64,000 nucleotides of DNA from M3007 sp041392625 (GTDB lineage Bacteria; Bacteroidota; Bacteroidia; Chitinophagales; Saprospiraceae), in NCBI GenBank assembly GCA_041392625.1, contig JAWKLR010000018.1:1-64000 (forward strand), written 5' to 3'. The notes below the pieces were generated by a model, which did no database searches, had not been told where the DNA came from, and worked only from the letters and a program-made list of their open reading frames with translations. Every line of letters begins with the position of its first letter. Position 1 is the first letter of the stretch. Made by a program: the position numbers and the translations under genes. Below, in pieces: positions 18,135-26,981 of this stretch.

Positions 18135-19241
18135 TTACCCAAACCGGTCGAGTGCCTGCATGAGTCGATCGGGAAGTTCTTCCCGGCAAGCAGCCTGGTA
18201 ATCGGTGTACGAGCAGGGAATCAACCGGTGGCGCTGGTACTTCCGCTTGTTGTTGCTATCCGGAATTTGCATCCACCAACGTCCGCTTTTCCCGCTTTTC
18301 CAAAAACTCAACTGATAGTTCATTTGTGGGTAGTCGACCACGTATTCGGTCAGGCTCGTTTTCGAAACCGGATAATCGTTTTTTCGGTTAAACACCCCAT
18401 CCATAAAATACCAGACGAGTTGGGCAACAGCCTGTGCACTCATCGACTCCCGGTCGGACTGCCGTTGAAACCCGTACACACCAAACGAACTGAGTTTATC
18501 GCTCATGCCAGCATAACGGGCGAGTTGGCAGGCTTCTTCCAGAAAATAACCGGAGGGACTGGCCCCATCAACTCCGGGTGCTTCCTGCTGTTTGAGTGCA
18601 CTCAGGTGAAATGCCATCAAATCGGCATCGCGGATGGTAGGTTCGGTATCTTCAATCGCCGGACGGCTACGCCCCAGGCGATAACATTCTACATGTTGTT
18701 TTTCAAGCCATTCCAGCAGGTTTTCAGGCATCAAATGCGACTGATACCCAAGCAAACTGAAATGAAATAAAAGTGGATGGCGGGGTTCCAACAGGCCTGA
18801 ATACACATCGGCTTGTGGCAGGCTGGGGAAAAAGCGCAGGGACTGATCGATCACTGCCATATTCACAAGGGCTTTTGCTTCCTGGTAGGCCAGAAACTGT
18901 GCTTTGGCCAGTGGGTCTTTACCGCCAATCAAAACCGGGATAACATTTCCGGAAAGCAATTCAAACAAAACCGGAATAAGTAAAGACGGCTCATTTGCTT
19001 TTCGGAGGTTGCCCAGGTCGGCGATAGAGGCTTCGGGAAATGGGAAGGCAAACCGGTAAAGTTCCTTTCGGATCACATCTGCCTGAGACTCTTCCAGGCC
19101 GATGAGCGCGATTTTTACCTTCTTCAAATTTTTCTCTGCCTTGGAAAACGGGACGAGTTGTCGGCCCAGGCTGTGCTCCGGCATCCGGGCAGCAGAATTT
19201 TCAAGGGGCTTTGCAAGCGGCTTTAACCAATTTTGAAACAT
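18135..19241 (-). CDS. Arginase/formimidoylglutamase-fold protein with degenerate metal site
   Basis: About 368 residues from the preferred ATG at 19241; an ATG at 19277 adds 12 residues. The order of segments follows the ureohydrolase fold: ALIGLEES, LLSGNVIPVLIGG, then a strand MAVIDQSLRF and RDADLMAFHLSALK. The usual manganese ligands are largely missing. The GG-x-H histidine is replaced (GGKD), DAHxD reads DQSLR, and only the DAD pair resembles the second ligand site. It is therefore probably not an active arginase. Homologues called formimidoylglutamase sit near T9SS/gld genes in other Bacteroidota, which hints at a structural or regulatory role, but that is inference from memory. A TACTTTTA box near 19266-19273 supports the shorter start. 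Confidence 0.65.
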   Translation of the reverse strand: MFQNWLKPLAKPLENSAARMPEHSLGRQLVPFSKAEKNLKKVKIALIGLEESQADVIRKELYRFAFPFPEASIADLGNLRKANEPSLLIPVLFELLSGNVIPVLIGGKDPLAKAQFLAYQEAKALVNMAVIDQSLRFFPSLPQADVYSGLLEPRHPLLFHFSLLGYQSHLMPENLLEWLEKQHVECYRLGRSRPAIEDTEPTIRDADLMAFHLSALKQQEAPGVDGASPSGYFLEEACQLARYAGMSDKLSSFGVYGFQRQSDRESMSAQAVAQLVWYFMDGVFNRKNDYPVSKTSLTEYVVDYPQMNYQLSFWKSGKSGRWWMQIPDSNNKRKYQRHRLIPCSYTDYQAACREELPDRLMQALDRFG

Positions 19242-19443
19242 CGATACAGGAAGTCTATTCGGCGTAAAAGTATACAATTCGCAAAGAAACAGCTTTGCAT
19301 TGAGTGATAAATCTCATGCAAAGAGCCCATACAATTTTCATACATTTGCGGCGGAAAACACGCTGTGTAGATGTGCCCATCAGCCCCAAAGCACTTCACA
19401 GCCGTCCATTTCGAATTTTCAATTCCCTACCAATACATATATC

Positions 19444-20679
19444 ATGGAAGATCTTTTAAAAAAATACAAAGAGAAGCCTGCGGAAGTCGTGTTTGAATGG
19501 CATGATGCCGAAACAGATGCCGAAGGCTGGATTGTAATTAATTCACTCAGAAACGGAGCCGCAGGTGGCGGAACCCGGATGCGCAAAGGACTGTCGCGCT
19601 CGGAGGTTACCTCTCTTGCAAAGGTGATGGAAATTAAATTCAGCGTGGCCGGACCACCCATCGGCGGAGCCAAAAGCGGAATTAATTTTGATCCAAACGA
19701 TCCACGCAGGCACGGCGTACTTACCCGTTGGTACAAAGCGGCATTGCCAATCCTGAAACACTATTACGGAACGGGTGGTGACCTGAACGTGGATGAACTC
19801 AAAGACGTAATTCCAATCACGGAAGACCTCGGCCTCTGGCACCCACAGGAAGGCATTGTGAAAGGCCACGTCAAACCCAATGAAGGCCAACAGATCAATC
19901 TGATCGGTCAATTGCGGTATGGCTGTACCAAAATCGTGGAAGACCCGGAATACCTGCCGGAAGGAGGACAAGACCGGTATGCCGTTGCTGACCTCATCAC
20001 CGGATACGGTGTAGCCGAATCTGTACGCCATTTTTACAAACTTTACCACAACCGCAACCTGGAAGGCAAAACAGCCATCATCCAGGGCTGGGGCAACGTG
20101 GCTTCTGCTGCTGCATGCTATCTGGCAAAAGAAGGTGTAAAAGTAATTGGTATCATCGACCGCGATGGCGGTATCCTGGCTCCACACGGCCTTTCACTGG
20201 GCGAGGTGAAGCAATTATTTATAGAAAAAGACGGAAATAAACTTTCAAGCTCGCACGTACTGCCTTTTGACGAAGTAAACGCCAAAATCTGGTCGATGGG
20301 AGCCGATATTTTTATCCCCGGGGCCGCATCCAAACTCATTACGCGTGAGCAGGTGGATCACATGCTGGACGGAGGGTTGGAATTAATTTCCTGTGGCGCA
20401 AACGTACCGTTTGTTGACGACGACGTGTTTTTTGGCCCTACAGCAGTGTATACCGATGAAAAAACAGGAATTATCCCGGATTTCATCGCAAATTGCGGAA
20501 TGGCCAGAGTTTTTGCGTACCTTATGCAGGAAGATGTGGAAATGACAGACCAGGCAATCTTCTCTGATACGTCCAACACAATCTACAATGCAATGGAAGA
20601 GGTAGTAAAAATAAGCCCGGAACCGGTAAAAATCTCGTCCAATGCCCTATATTTGGCCCTTAGAAAACTGGGCAATTGA
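19444..20679 (+). CDS. Glu/Leu/Phe/Val dehydrogenase
   Basis: Oxidative deaminase of the glutamate/leucine dehydrogenase superfamily, about 411 residues. The ATG at 19444 is chosen over in-frame upstream starts because MEDLLKKYKEKPAEVVFEW matches the usual N-terminus. The catalytic region includes PPIGGAKSGINFDP (the lysine activates the substrate carbonyl) and GTGGDLNVDE. The Rossmann domain shows IQGWGNVASAAA. Exact substrate choice (glutamate or leucine) cannot be fixed from sequence. A TACATTTG -7 box is present at 19341-19348. The gene would link amino-acid catabolism to the alanine dehydrogenase and glutamine synthetase functions elsewhere in the window. Confidence 0.88.
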   Translation: MEDLLKKYKEKPAEVVFEWHDAETDAEGWIVINSLRNGAAGGGTRMRKGLSRSEVTSLAKVMEIKFSVAGPPIGGAKSGINFDPNDPRRHGVLTRWYKAALPILKHYYGTGGDLNVDELKDVIPITEDLGLWHPQEGIVKGHVKPNEGQQINLIGQLRYGCTKIVEDPEYLPEGGQDRYAVADLITGYGVAESVRHFYKLYHNRNLEGKTAIIQGWGNVASAAACYLAKEGVKVIGIIDRDGGILAPHGLSLGEVKQLFIEKDGNKLSSSHVLPFDEVNAKIWSMGADIFIPGAASKLITREQVDHMLDGGLELISCGANVPFVDDDVFFGPTAVYTDEKTGIIPDFIANCGMARVFAYLMQEDVEMTDQAIFSDTSNTIYNAMEEVVKISPEPVKISSNALYLALRKLGN

Positions 20680-20721
20680 TAAAATTAATTGTTCTAGAAC
20701 GTAAATATTGTCAAATCCTGC

Positions 20722-20757
20722 TATTTTTGCAGGTATCATGAGGTATGAGTACCTCAT
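20722..20757 (+). promoter_or_regulatory. ompA -7 box and 5' stem-loop
   Basis: TATTTTTG (20722-20729) fits TAnnTTTG. Transcription would begin near 20735, directly at ATGAGGTA-TGAG-TACCTCAT (20738-20757), a perfect 8-bp hairpin. A 5'-terminal stem-loop like this can protect mRNA from decay. No clear -33 element was found. Confidence 0.5.
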
Positions 20758-20803
20758 AAGTATTGCATCCATTTATTCATTTCTTCTCTAAAGTAGTGAC
20801 CCT

Positions 20804-22204
20804 ATGTCAATGAGAAAATTAACACTATCCATTCTATTCGCATTTGTAACACTGGGCTTGTTCGCTCAGGATGCACCTGCATTCCGCTCTTTCACTAAGA
20901 AAGACAAAACTGAACTCGGTCTTGACTTGGGCTTACCGATGGTAATGGGCGATCTCGACCAGAACATCGGCTTTGGCGGAGGCCTTCACGTTCGCAAAGC
21001 ACTTGATCACGTATTCTCTGTACGTATCAATGGTTTGTATGCTCAAACAAGCAATGAAACTGCTCCAGACAAATCTGAAATCACCAGCCTTTCTGGTGGT
21101 GGCCAGTTTGTTGTAGCATTGAACAACTTGCGTTATGACAAGCCAAACCGCAAAATTCTTTTGAATGTATTTGCTGGCCTTGGCGGTCAAAGTGCAACTG
21201 TTGACCTCAACGGTACAGAAGCATTCAAAGAATCTTTCGCGTACTTTGATTACGGTGCAGGCCTTGCGTTCCGCGTAAGCCCTAAATTCAACATCGGACT
21301 CGAGTACACTGTTTTGTCTCCATTGGGTGGAGCGAATTTTGATATGCTTGACGCTACTGAAGCGGGCAAATCAAAAGACAACCTGCACTTCCCTCACCTC
21401 AGCCTGAACTTCAACCTGGGTGCTGACGATCGCACTGAGCCATTGTACTGGATGAGCAGCCTCAACGAGGTTAGCAGCGCCATCTCTGCTCTGGAAGCAC
21501 GTCCAATCTACGACCCAACTGATACTGACGGCGACGGCATCATCGACGCAATCGATGATGAGGACAACAGCCCAGCTGGTGCTAAAGTTGACACTCGTGG
21601 TGTAACGTTGGACAGCGACGGTGACAAGGTTCCTGATTACAAGGACAAAGAGCCACACTCTCCTCCAGGCTATGCTGTTGACGGTGACGGTGTAGCTCAG
21701 GTTCCAAAGCCAAACTGGACAACTGAAGCTGACGTTAATCGCATCGTTGATGCGAAACTGGCTAACTTCAAAGTTCCTCAAACCGGCGTTACCAACTGGT
21801 TCCTTCCAATGGTTAACTTCGGCTTGAACAACTACACTGTGAAGCGTAGCGAGTACGAAAAAATGTACCAGATTGCTCAGGTTATCAAGAGCAACAAAGA
21901 CCTGAAATTCGTTGTTAGCGGAAACGCTGACCGTTCAGGTGGTGAAGAGTACAACAGCATGTTGTCTTACAACCGTGCAAAAGCAGCGATCGAGTTCCTC
22001 GTAGCTCAGCACGATGTTTCTCGCGACCAGTTGGTATTGAACTTCTCTGGTGAAGGTAACCCAGTTATCGACACCAACGGAGCAAACTACACCAACCGCC
22101 GCGTTGAATTCCGCGTTGCTACTGATGGCGACAAAGAAATGGCTCGTCCAGAAGGCGAAGACGCTGGTACTGGCAAATTTGAAGGAAACAAATCTGGCTA
22201 CTAA
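20804..22204 (+). CDS. OmpA family outer-membrane protein with type-3 thrombospondin repeats
   Basis: 466 residues. The order is signal peptide (ending LFAQ), an eight-stranded OmpA-like barrel to about residue 220, a calcium-binding thrombospondin-3 linker (DTDGDGIIDAIDDED, DSDGDKVPDYKDKEP), and a C-terminal OmpA peptidoglycan-binding domain (FVVSGNADRSGGEEYNSML, NRAKAAIEFLV and NRRVEFRV). It probably anchors the outer membrane to the wall. Codon usage is strongly biased (GCT, GAC, CGC, AAC), the pattern of an abundant protein. The 5' stem-loop and strong terminator also suggest high expression. The ATG six bases downstream is an equally good start. Confidence 0.9.
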   Translation: MSMRKLTLSILFAFVTLGLFAQDAPAFRSFTKKDKTELGLDLGLPMVMGDLDQNIGFGGGLHVRKALDHVFSVRINGLYAQTSNETAPDKSEITSLSGGGQFVVALNNLRYDKPNRKILLNVFAGLGGQSATVDLNGTEAFKESFAYFDYGAGLAFRVSPKFNIGLEYTVLSPLGGANFDMLDATEAGKSKDNLHFPHLSLNFNLGADDRTEPLYWMSSLNEVSSAISALEARPIYDPTDTDGDGIIDAIDDEDNSPAGAKVDTRGVTLDSDGDKVPDYKDKEPHSPPGYAVDGDGVAQVPKPNWTTEADVNRIVDAKLANFKVPQTGVTNWFLPMVNFGLNNYTVKRSEYEKMYQIAQVIKSNKDLKFVVSGNADRSGGEEYNSMLSYNRAKAAIEFLVAQHDVSRDQLVLNFSGEGNPVIDTNGANYTNRRVEFRVATDGDKEMARPEGEDAGTGKFEGNKSGY

Positions 22205-22234
22205 TTCCAGCCTGATTTAGTCCAATAAATCTGA

Positions 22235-22267
22235 AATCCCCCGCTCACTCTTCGAGCGGGGGATTTT
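22235..22267 (+). terminator. Intrinsic terminator of ompA
   Basis: AATCCCCCGCTC-ACTCTTC-GAGCGGGGGATT stem followed by T7. The T-tract runs directly into the start codon of the next gene at 22271, and the GGGGG of the 3' arm lies where a ribosome-binding site would be. Confidence 0.92.
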
Positions 22268-22270
22268 TTT

Positions 22271-23275
22271 ATGGAAATGAATAAACCCGGTCTTGTTTTT
22301 AAAAATCTCATCCAACCAGCAGCCTTCTTGCTGCTGGCATTTTTGCTATGGTACCTGCTCACCCAAAAAGCAGAATTGCCTTTGGCCTGGGAGCATTTTT
22401 GGAGCGAGCGACACAGCAGAGCCCACGAGTTACTGGCCTTGGCCCTGCTCCTGATGCCCTTAAATTGGCTGGCTGAATCGGAAAAATGGCGCGGATTGCT
22501 TTTGCCCTACTATCACTTTGGTCGATTTCAATCCATCAAGGCAGTTTGCGCCGGCGTATACCTATCCTTGTTTACCCCCAACCGAATCGGGGAGTACGGT
22601 GGGCGCGTTTTATTCCTTCCCGCAGAACATCGCTGGAAATCGGTTTTTGCCACCCTGGCGGGCACCCTGGCCCAATGGATTTACATTTTAAGCCTGGGCC
22701 TGGTAGGCATGGCTAAACATCTGCGACACATCCAGTCTATTGATGACACCTTATATTTAGGCATGCTGGTATTGGCAGCCGCAACCGCCTTGATCTTGTC
22801 TTGGGCATATTTCAATATGAAGTCTTGGACGGGTCTCACAAGAAAACTCCCTTTTCAGCATTATATCAAACGTTTTGTTAAAGAAATTGAGGTTTTAAGC
22901 CGGTTTTCTATCCGGGATTTGAGAAAAACACTTGCCTGGGCAGGGCTTCGTTTTGTCATTTATGCCACCCAATACGTATTGGTTTTGTACTATTTCAAAC
23001 TTGACATCCCCGTTTTTGAGGCCTTCTATGGGGTGTTTGCGCTGTTTTTAGTCCAAACCAGCATACCATTGCCCCCTATCAGCGGCTTACTTGCCAGGGG
23101 AAATCTTGCCCTGATTATCTGGGGCAGTTACGGCCTGGACCCAATTTCCTGCCTCTCTGCCAGCTTTTTGCTTTGGATAATAAACTTGATTTTGCCCTCG
23201 TTATTTGGTATATTGGTACTCAAAAGCGTTCCTGAGCGCTTTTTTATACAAAAACGAAATGACGCAAATACCTGA
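22271..23275 (+). CDS. Flippase-like (LPG synthase TM / UPF0104 family) membrane protein
   Basis: The 334-residue integral membrane protein has about eight helices and the conserved family pieces LNWLAESEKWRGLL, SLFTPNRIGEYGGRVLFL and PLPPISGLLARGNLALI. It belongs to the family that includes the membrane domain of MprF and AglD-like proteins, proposed to move or act on lipid-linked substrates. The true substrate is unknown. ATG is at 22271 or 22277. Both lie immediately after the ompA terminator T-run, so either it has an internal promoter or is expressed by read-through of that terminator. Confidence 0.75.
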   Translation: MEMNKPGLVFKNLIQPAAFLLLAFLLWYLLTQKAELPLAWEHFWSERHSRAHELLALALLLMPLNWLAESEKWRGLLLPYYHFGRFQSIKAVCAGVYLSLFTPNRIGEYGGRVLFLPAEHRWKSVFATLAGTLAQWIYILSLGLVGMAKHLRHIQSIDDTLYLGMLVLAAATALILSWAYFNMKSWTGLTRKLPFQHYIKRFVKEIEVLSRFSIRDLRKTLAWAGLRFVIYATQYVLVLYYFKLDIPVFEAFYGVFALFLVQTSIPLPPISGLLARGNLALIIWGSYGLDPISCLSASFLLWIINLILPSLFGILVLKSVPERFFIQKRNDANT

Positions 23276-23387
23276 TCATAATTTGAATCTGCTCTTCGAC
23301 ATACGCAGGCATGCCTCCGAAACAAAATTCATTTTGTATCGTTTGATATGCAGTCAACCAAAAATTAAAACGCCCTAACCACTGACT

Positions 23388-24248
23388 ATGCGCATACTGA
23401 GAAAAACCAGCCCACTCCTTTGCTTGCTCCTCATGGCATTTACCACCATGCCGAGCCAGCAAATGCCCTCGCAAGAGCTTCCGATATTCCGGTGCAGGAC
23501 AGCACCGAAGTAGATGGGCTTGGTTTTCCCAGCCAGGCGAGGTCATTACCTATAAAATCTATTACAACTGGAATTTTGTTCGCTTGCAGCCGGCGAGGTA
23601 AATCCTCTTAAAGTGTTCGATTCCGGCAACATGTATCACTACCAGGCCCGGGGAAAAACTTACAGCTCCTACGAATGGTTCTTTCAGGTTCAGGATAGCT
23701 ACAACTCCTGGGTAAGCAAGTCCACCTTGCTTCCTTCCTATTCAGAGCGGGAAGTAAATGAAGGAGATTACCATATTTTTGAAAAAATCAGATTCAAGCA
23801 AAAAGGGAAAAAAGCCATTGTCTGGCGGTCTTCCAAACGCGGAGAAGAAGAAACACAAACCGAGCACCCAACTACTACCGAGGTGCACGACGTGCTTTCT
23901 ACCCTGTACTACCTCCGCGGAATTGATTTTGAAAAACGAGGCGTTGGCTCTACCGAACCATTTACCATTTTTATGGATAAGGAGGAATACCCTCTGACCA
24001 TCAAATATGTGGGCAAAGAAGCCAATAAAAAAATACACGGCATGGGTAAATACAACACCATGAAGTTTGAGCCCACCGTAATCGCCGGAGAGGTATTTAC
24101 GGAAGACGCCAAAATGCAGGTGTGGGTTTCTGATGATCAAAACCGGATTCCCGTTTTGATTGAATCGCCTGTCTCTGTTGGCTCTGTGAAAATGGTGCTT
24201 AAAAGCTACCGTGGCCTGAAGTATGACTTTAATGCGAAGGCTAAATAA
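23388..24248 (+). CDS. DUF3108 family periplasmic protein, three apparent frameshifts in the N-terminal third
   Basis: The ATG at 23388 starts a signal peptide (MRILRKTSPLLCLLLMAFTT). The continuation must be read as frame 0, then frame 2 (ANALARASDIPVQDSTEV), then frame 1 (EVITYKIYYNWNFVRL), then frame 0 again (GEVNPLKVFDSGNMYHYQA). Each step needs one missing base, near 23456, 23533 and 23597. The part from 23613 to the stop is intact (211 codons) and is a DUF3108-type beta-rich domain. NCBI-style annotation may start it at a GTG at 23613. Three deletions in about 150 bp mean either poorly polished sequence or a decaying gene. The biochemical role of DUF3108 is unknown. Confidence 0.7.
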
Positions 24249-24270
24249 AGCCTCTTGAAATAAATATCAA

Positions 24271-24306
24271 ACGCCCGATGGTAATCATTACCACCGGGCG
24301 TTTTTT
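24271..24306. terminator. Intrinsic terminator after the DUF3108 gene
   Basis: ACGCCCGATGGTAA-TCA-TTACCACCGGGCGT stem (one mismatch) followed by T6. It also faces the 3' end of the tRNA gene on the other strand, so it may end both transcripts. Confidence 0.9.
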
Positions 24307-24307
24307 G

Positions 24308-24381
24308 TGGGCCCAACAGGACTTGAACCTGTGAACCTCTGATTATGAGTCAGACGCTCTAACCAACTGAGCTATGGGCCC
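24308..24381 (-). tRNA. tRNA with anticodon CAU (Met elongator or Ile2)
   Basis: The minus strand reads GGGCCCATAGCTCAGTTGG at the 5' end. The acceptor stem GGGCCCA pairs with TGGGCCC. The anticodon arm is TCTGA-CTCATAA-TCAGA with anticodon CAT. The T-arm is ACAGG-TTCAAGT-CCTGT. The 3' CCA is not encoded. A CAU anticodon can be elongator Met or lysidine-modified Ile2, and sequence alone does not settle this by eye. Confidence 0.93.
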
Positions 24382-24412
24382 CGGACGAATGCTTCGCCTC
24401 TTTTAAACGCTG

Positions 24413-24444
24413 CAAAGGTAAAATGAATTCCGAGATCGTGCAAA
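24413..24444 (-). promoter_or_regulatory. Bacteroidota-type promoter for the CAU tRNA
   Basis: On the minus strand TTTG (24444-24441), 20 bases, then TACCTTTG (24420-24413). This matches the Bacteroidota consensus. Predicted start near 24406 gives a short 5' leader before the mature tRNA at 24381. Confidence 0.7.
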
Positions 24445-24461
24445 AAAAGTTCTTGGCGACC

Positions 24462-26930
24462 CTAGCCCTGCTTGTAAACCCGTTTTACCCGGTCGGCCAC
24501 ATTGGTGAACACCTCATAAGGAATGGTTTGCAGGGCATCTGCCAGTTCCTGGACCGAGTGGCCCGGACCAAATACCAGCACTTCGTCGCCTTCCTGCGCC
24601 TCGGGTATGTGGCTGATGTCGATCATGCTCATATCCATGCAAATATTTCCAATGGTTGGCGCTTTTTTCCCATGCACACGTACCGAAAATCGGCCATTGC
24701 CAGCCAGGCGCAAAAAGCCATCGGCATAGCCTATACCAATGGTGGCAACCCGGGTGCGTTTGCTTACCGGTCCATTTCGATTGTACCCTACGGTCTCACC
24801 TGCCTCCACTTCACGAATTTGACTGATCTGTGTTTTCAGAGCATTCACTGTCCGCAACTGGGATTGCAAACCACTGCCGTCCACTCCGTATAAGCCGATG
24901 CCCAAACGGACCATTTCAAAGTGGTATTCCGGAAAACGGACAATGCCTCCGGTATTGACCAAATGTCGGAAGGGTTTGTAGCCCAGGCCTTCTGTCAGCA
25001 TCTGGTATTCCGACTGGAATCGGGCGGCCTGCGCATGCGTAAACCCATCGTGAACCGGGTTATCACTGGCCGCTAAATGTGAAAATACAGAGGCGACTTT
25101 TAGGTTGGGATTTTCCGACAACACCTGCACCAACTCCGGGATATGCGTGGCCTCAAAGCCCAGTCGATGCATCCCGGTATCCAACTTGATATGGATGGGC
25201 ATTTCTTTTTCACTATGTGCATACCGTGCCAATGCACGTAGTTGATCCAGTTTATAAATTTCAGGCTCCAGTTGATACCGGTACAGGGTGTCAAAACTGG
25301 AAGCATCCGCATTTAATACCAGCACGGGCAATTGAACACCTGCATGCCGGAGGGCAACACCTTCATCCGGATAGGCCACTCCGAAATAATCAACTTTGTG
25401 AAAAGCCAGTAGCCGGGCCAGTTCTGCCGGACCGCTTCCATAGGCTTCCGCCTTGATCATCACCATCATTTGCGTCCCCTTGGAGAGGCGCTGGTGGTAG
25501 AGGTTGAGGTTGTGCACCAGGGCATCCAGGTCGACCTCCAGGACGGTTTGGTGGATCTTTTGTTCCAGGCGGGTAACCACCCGCTCAAAAGCAAATGGGC
25601 GGGCCCCTTTTACCAATATAAGCGCATCCTGAAAGGAATGTCGGGAAATATCAGCCAAAAAAGCATCCGTACTTGGGTAAAAATCCGACTGGATTGATGC
25701 GGGCAAATGCGCCTGCACTGCAGAAACGGAATCCCCGATTCCAATGATTTGTTCAACGCCATGCGCCTCCAACAAGGCTGCAACCCGGGAATAAAGCTGT
25801 GCTTCCGGCTCACCACTTTGGAGAATATCTGAAAGGATGAGGATCACCGGGCGTTCCTGCGCCTGCTGCTGCGCAAACTGCAGGGCAATACGCAGACTGT
25901 CGATGTCGCTGTTGTAGCTGTCGTTCACCAGTGTGCAATTCCCGATGGCGTGTTTGAGTTCCAGGCGCATCTCAACGGGCTCCAGGCGGAAGACTCTGGA
26001 TTGGATGGTTGCACTGTCGTACCCAAGATACAGCAGGAGAATGCAGGCGTGAATCCCATTTTCTATGGATGCATCATCTAAAAAAGGCAGTTCAATCCGG
26101 GCTGTATACCGACCGGAGAAGTGGAGCATGCTGTGGTGATCTTTTTCAAGTTGAACCTGGATGGCCGCGTTCGTTCCGAACGACCAGGAAAGCAACTGAC
26201 GCTCCGCATCAGATGCCGCCCAATGCTGAGCCTGAGTACGGATGGTCGAATAATCTACATTGCAGATCAGCACCTTGGAATGCTCGAATAAGCGCATTTT
26301 TTCGCGCACCTTTTCCTCTTCGGAAGCAAAGCCCTGCTGGTGGGCTGCACCAATGTTCGTAAAAATACCGATCTCGGGTCGGATCATTGCTTCGAGCCGC
26401 TCCATTTCTCCGGGCTCGGAGATGCCGGCTTCAAAAATTGCGAGTTCGTGGCGTGCATCCATTTTCCAAACAGAAAGCGGGACACCCAATTGAGAGTTGT
26501 AGCTTTTGGGGCTTTTTACAAGGTATTTATCCGGATTGAGTAATTGCGCCAACCATTCTTTGATGACTGTTTTTCCATTGCTTCCCGTAATACCAATGAC
26601 CGGATAGTGAAAATGCATCCGATGCCAGCCTGCCAACTTTTGGAGCGAAGCCAGGGTATCTTTTACCAAAATAAAATTGGCCTCCGGGAAGTGCTCCAGT
26701 CCTATTTTTTCACTTACCAGAAAATGGCGCACCCCGGCAGCATACACTTCGGCCAGGTGCCGGTGGGCATTGTGCCGTTTTCCGTGAATGGCAATAAAAA
26801 GTGCATGCTGGGTTTGGCTCAGTTTGCGGCTGTCTGTCAGCAGCGTTTCTATGCGTGCATCTGCTTGTTTACACTGTAGCCACTCAGCCTGAAGCACCTC
26901 GCGAATTTCTGAAATGGTATAGGGCGTCAT
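24462..26930 (-). CDS. Bifunctional MurF ligase / alanine racemase
   Basis: The 822-residue fusion has an N-terminal Mur ligase half (TDSRKLSQTQHALFIAI, P-loop GITGSNGKTVIKEWL, TNIGAAHQQGFAS, VNDSYNSDIDSLR). The C-terminal half is a fold-type III PLP alanine racemase. EVDLDALVHNLNLY opens the racemase barrel, the PLP lysine is in MVMIKAEAYGSG, and the catalytic tyrosine region is GETVGYNRNGPVSK. GNICMDMSMIDIS follows. This fusion is a known Bacteroidota arrangement that couples D-alanine supply to the wall precursor pathway. The MurF half diverges from the stand-alone MurF at 16626; whether it is active as a ligase is not shown by sequence. Divergent from tsaE across 51 bases. Confidence 0.95.
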   Translation of the reverse strand: MTPYTISEIREVLQAEWLQCKQADARIETLLTDSRKLSQTQHALFIAIHGKRHNAHRHLAEVYAAGVRHFLVSEKIGLEHFPEANFILVKDTLASLQKLAGWHRMHFHYPVIGITGSNGKTVIKEWLAQLLNPDKYLVKSPKSYNSQLGVPLSVWKMDARHELAIFEAGISEPGEMERLEAMIRPEIGIFTNIGAAHQQGFASEEEKVREKMRLFEHSKVLICNVDYSTIRTQAQHWAASDAERQLLSWSFGTNAAIQVQLEKDHHSMLHFSGRYTARIELPFLDDASIENGIHACILLLYLGYDSATIQSRVFRLEPVEMRLELKHAIGNCTLVNDSYNSDIDSLRIALQFAQQQAQERPVILILSDILQSGEPEAQLYSRVAALLEAHGVEQIIGIGDSVSAVQAHLPASIQSDFYPSTDAFLADISRHSFQDALILVKGARPFAFERVVTRLEQKIHQTVLEVDLDALVHNLNLYHQRLSKGTQMMVMIKAEAYGSGPAELARLLAFHKVDYFGVAYPDEGVALRHAGVQLPVLVLNADASSFDTLYRYQLEPEIYKLDQLRALARYAHSEKEMPIHIKLDTGMHRLGFEATHIPELVQVLSENPNLKVASVFSHLAASDNPVHDGFTHAQAARFQSEYQMLTEGLGYKPFRHLVNTGGIVRFPEYHFEMVRLGIGLYGVDGSGLQSQLRTVNALKTQISQIREVEAGETVGYNRNGPVSKRTRVATIGIGYADGFLRLAGNGRFSVRVHGKKAPTIGNICMDMSMIDISHIPEAQEGDEVLVFGPGHSVQELADALQTIPYEVFTNVADRVKRVYKQG

Positions 26931-26944
26931 ACCAAGTAAAGGTA

Positions 26945-26976
26945 TTGATTTGTTGTCATTCTGACGCGTATATTTG
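26945..26976 (+). promoter_or_regulatory. Bacteroidota-type promoter before tsaE
   Basis: TTG (26945-26947), 21 bases, then TATATTTG (26969-26976). Transcription would start at about 26982, the same position as the GTG start codon of tsaE. Confidence 0.55.
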
Positions 26977-26981
26977 CAGTC

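Noticed and set aside
16626..26930. Two MurF domains as an unusual duplication
   Set aside because: A stand-alone MurF together with the MurF-racemase fusion is, to my knowledge, normal in Bacteroidota.
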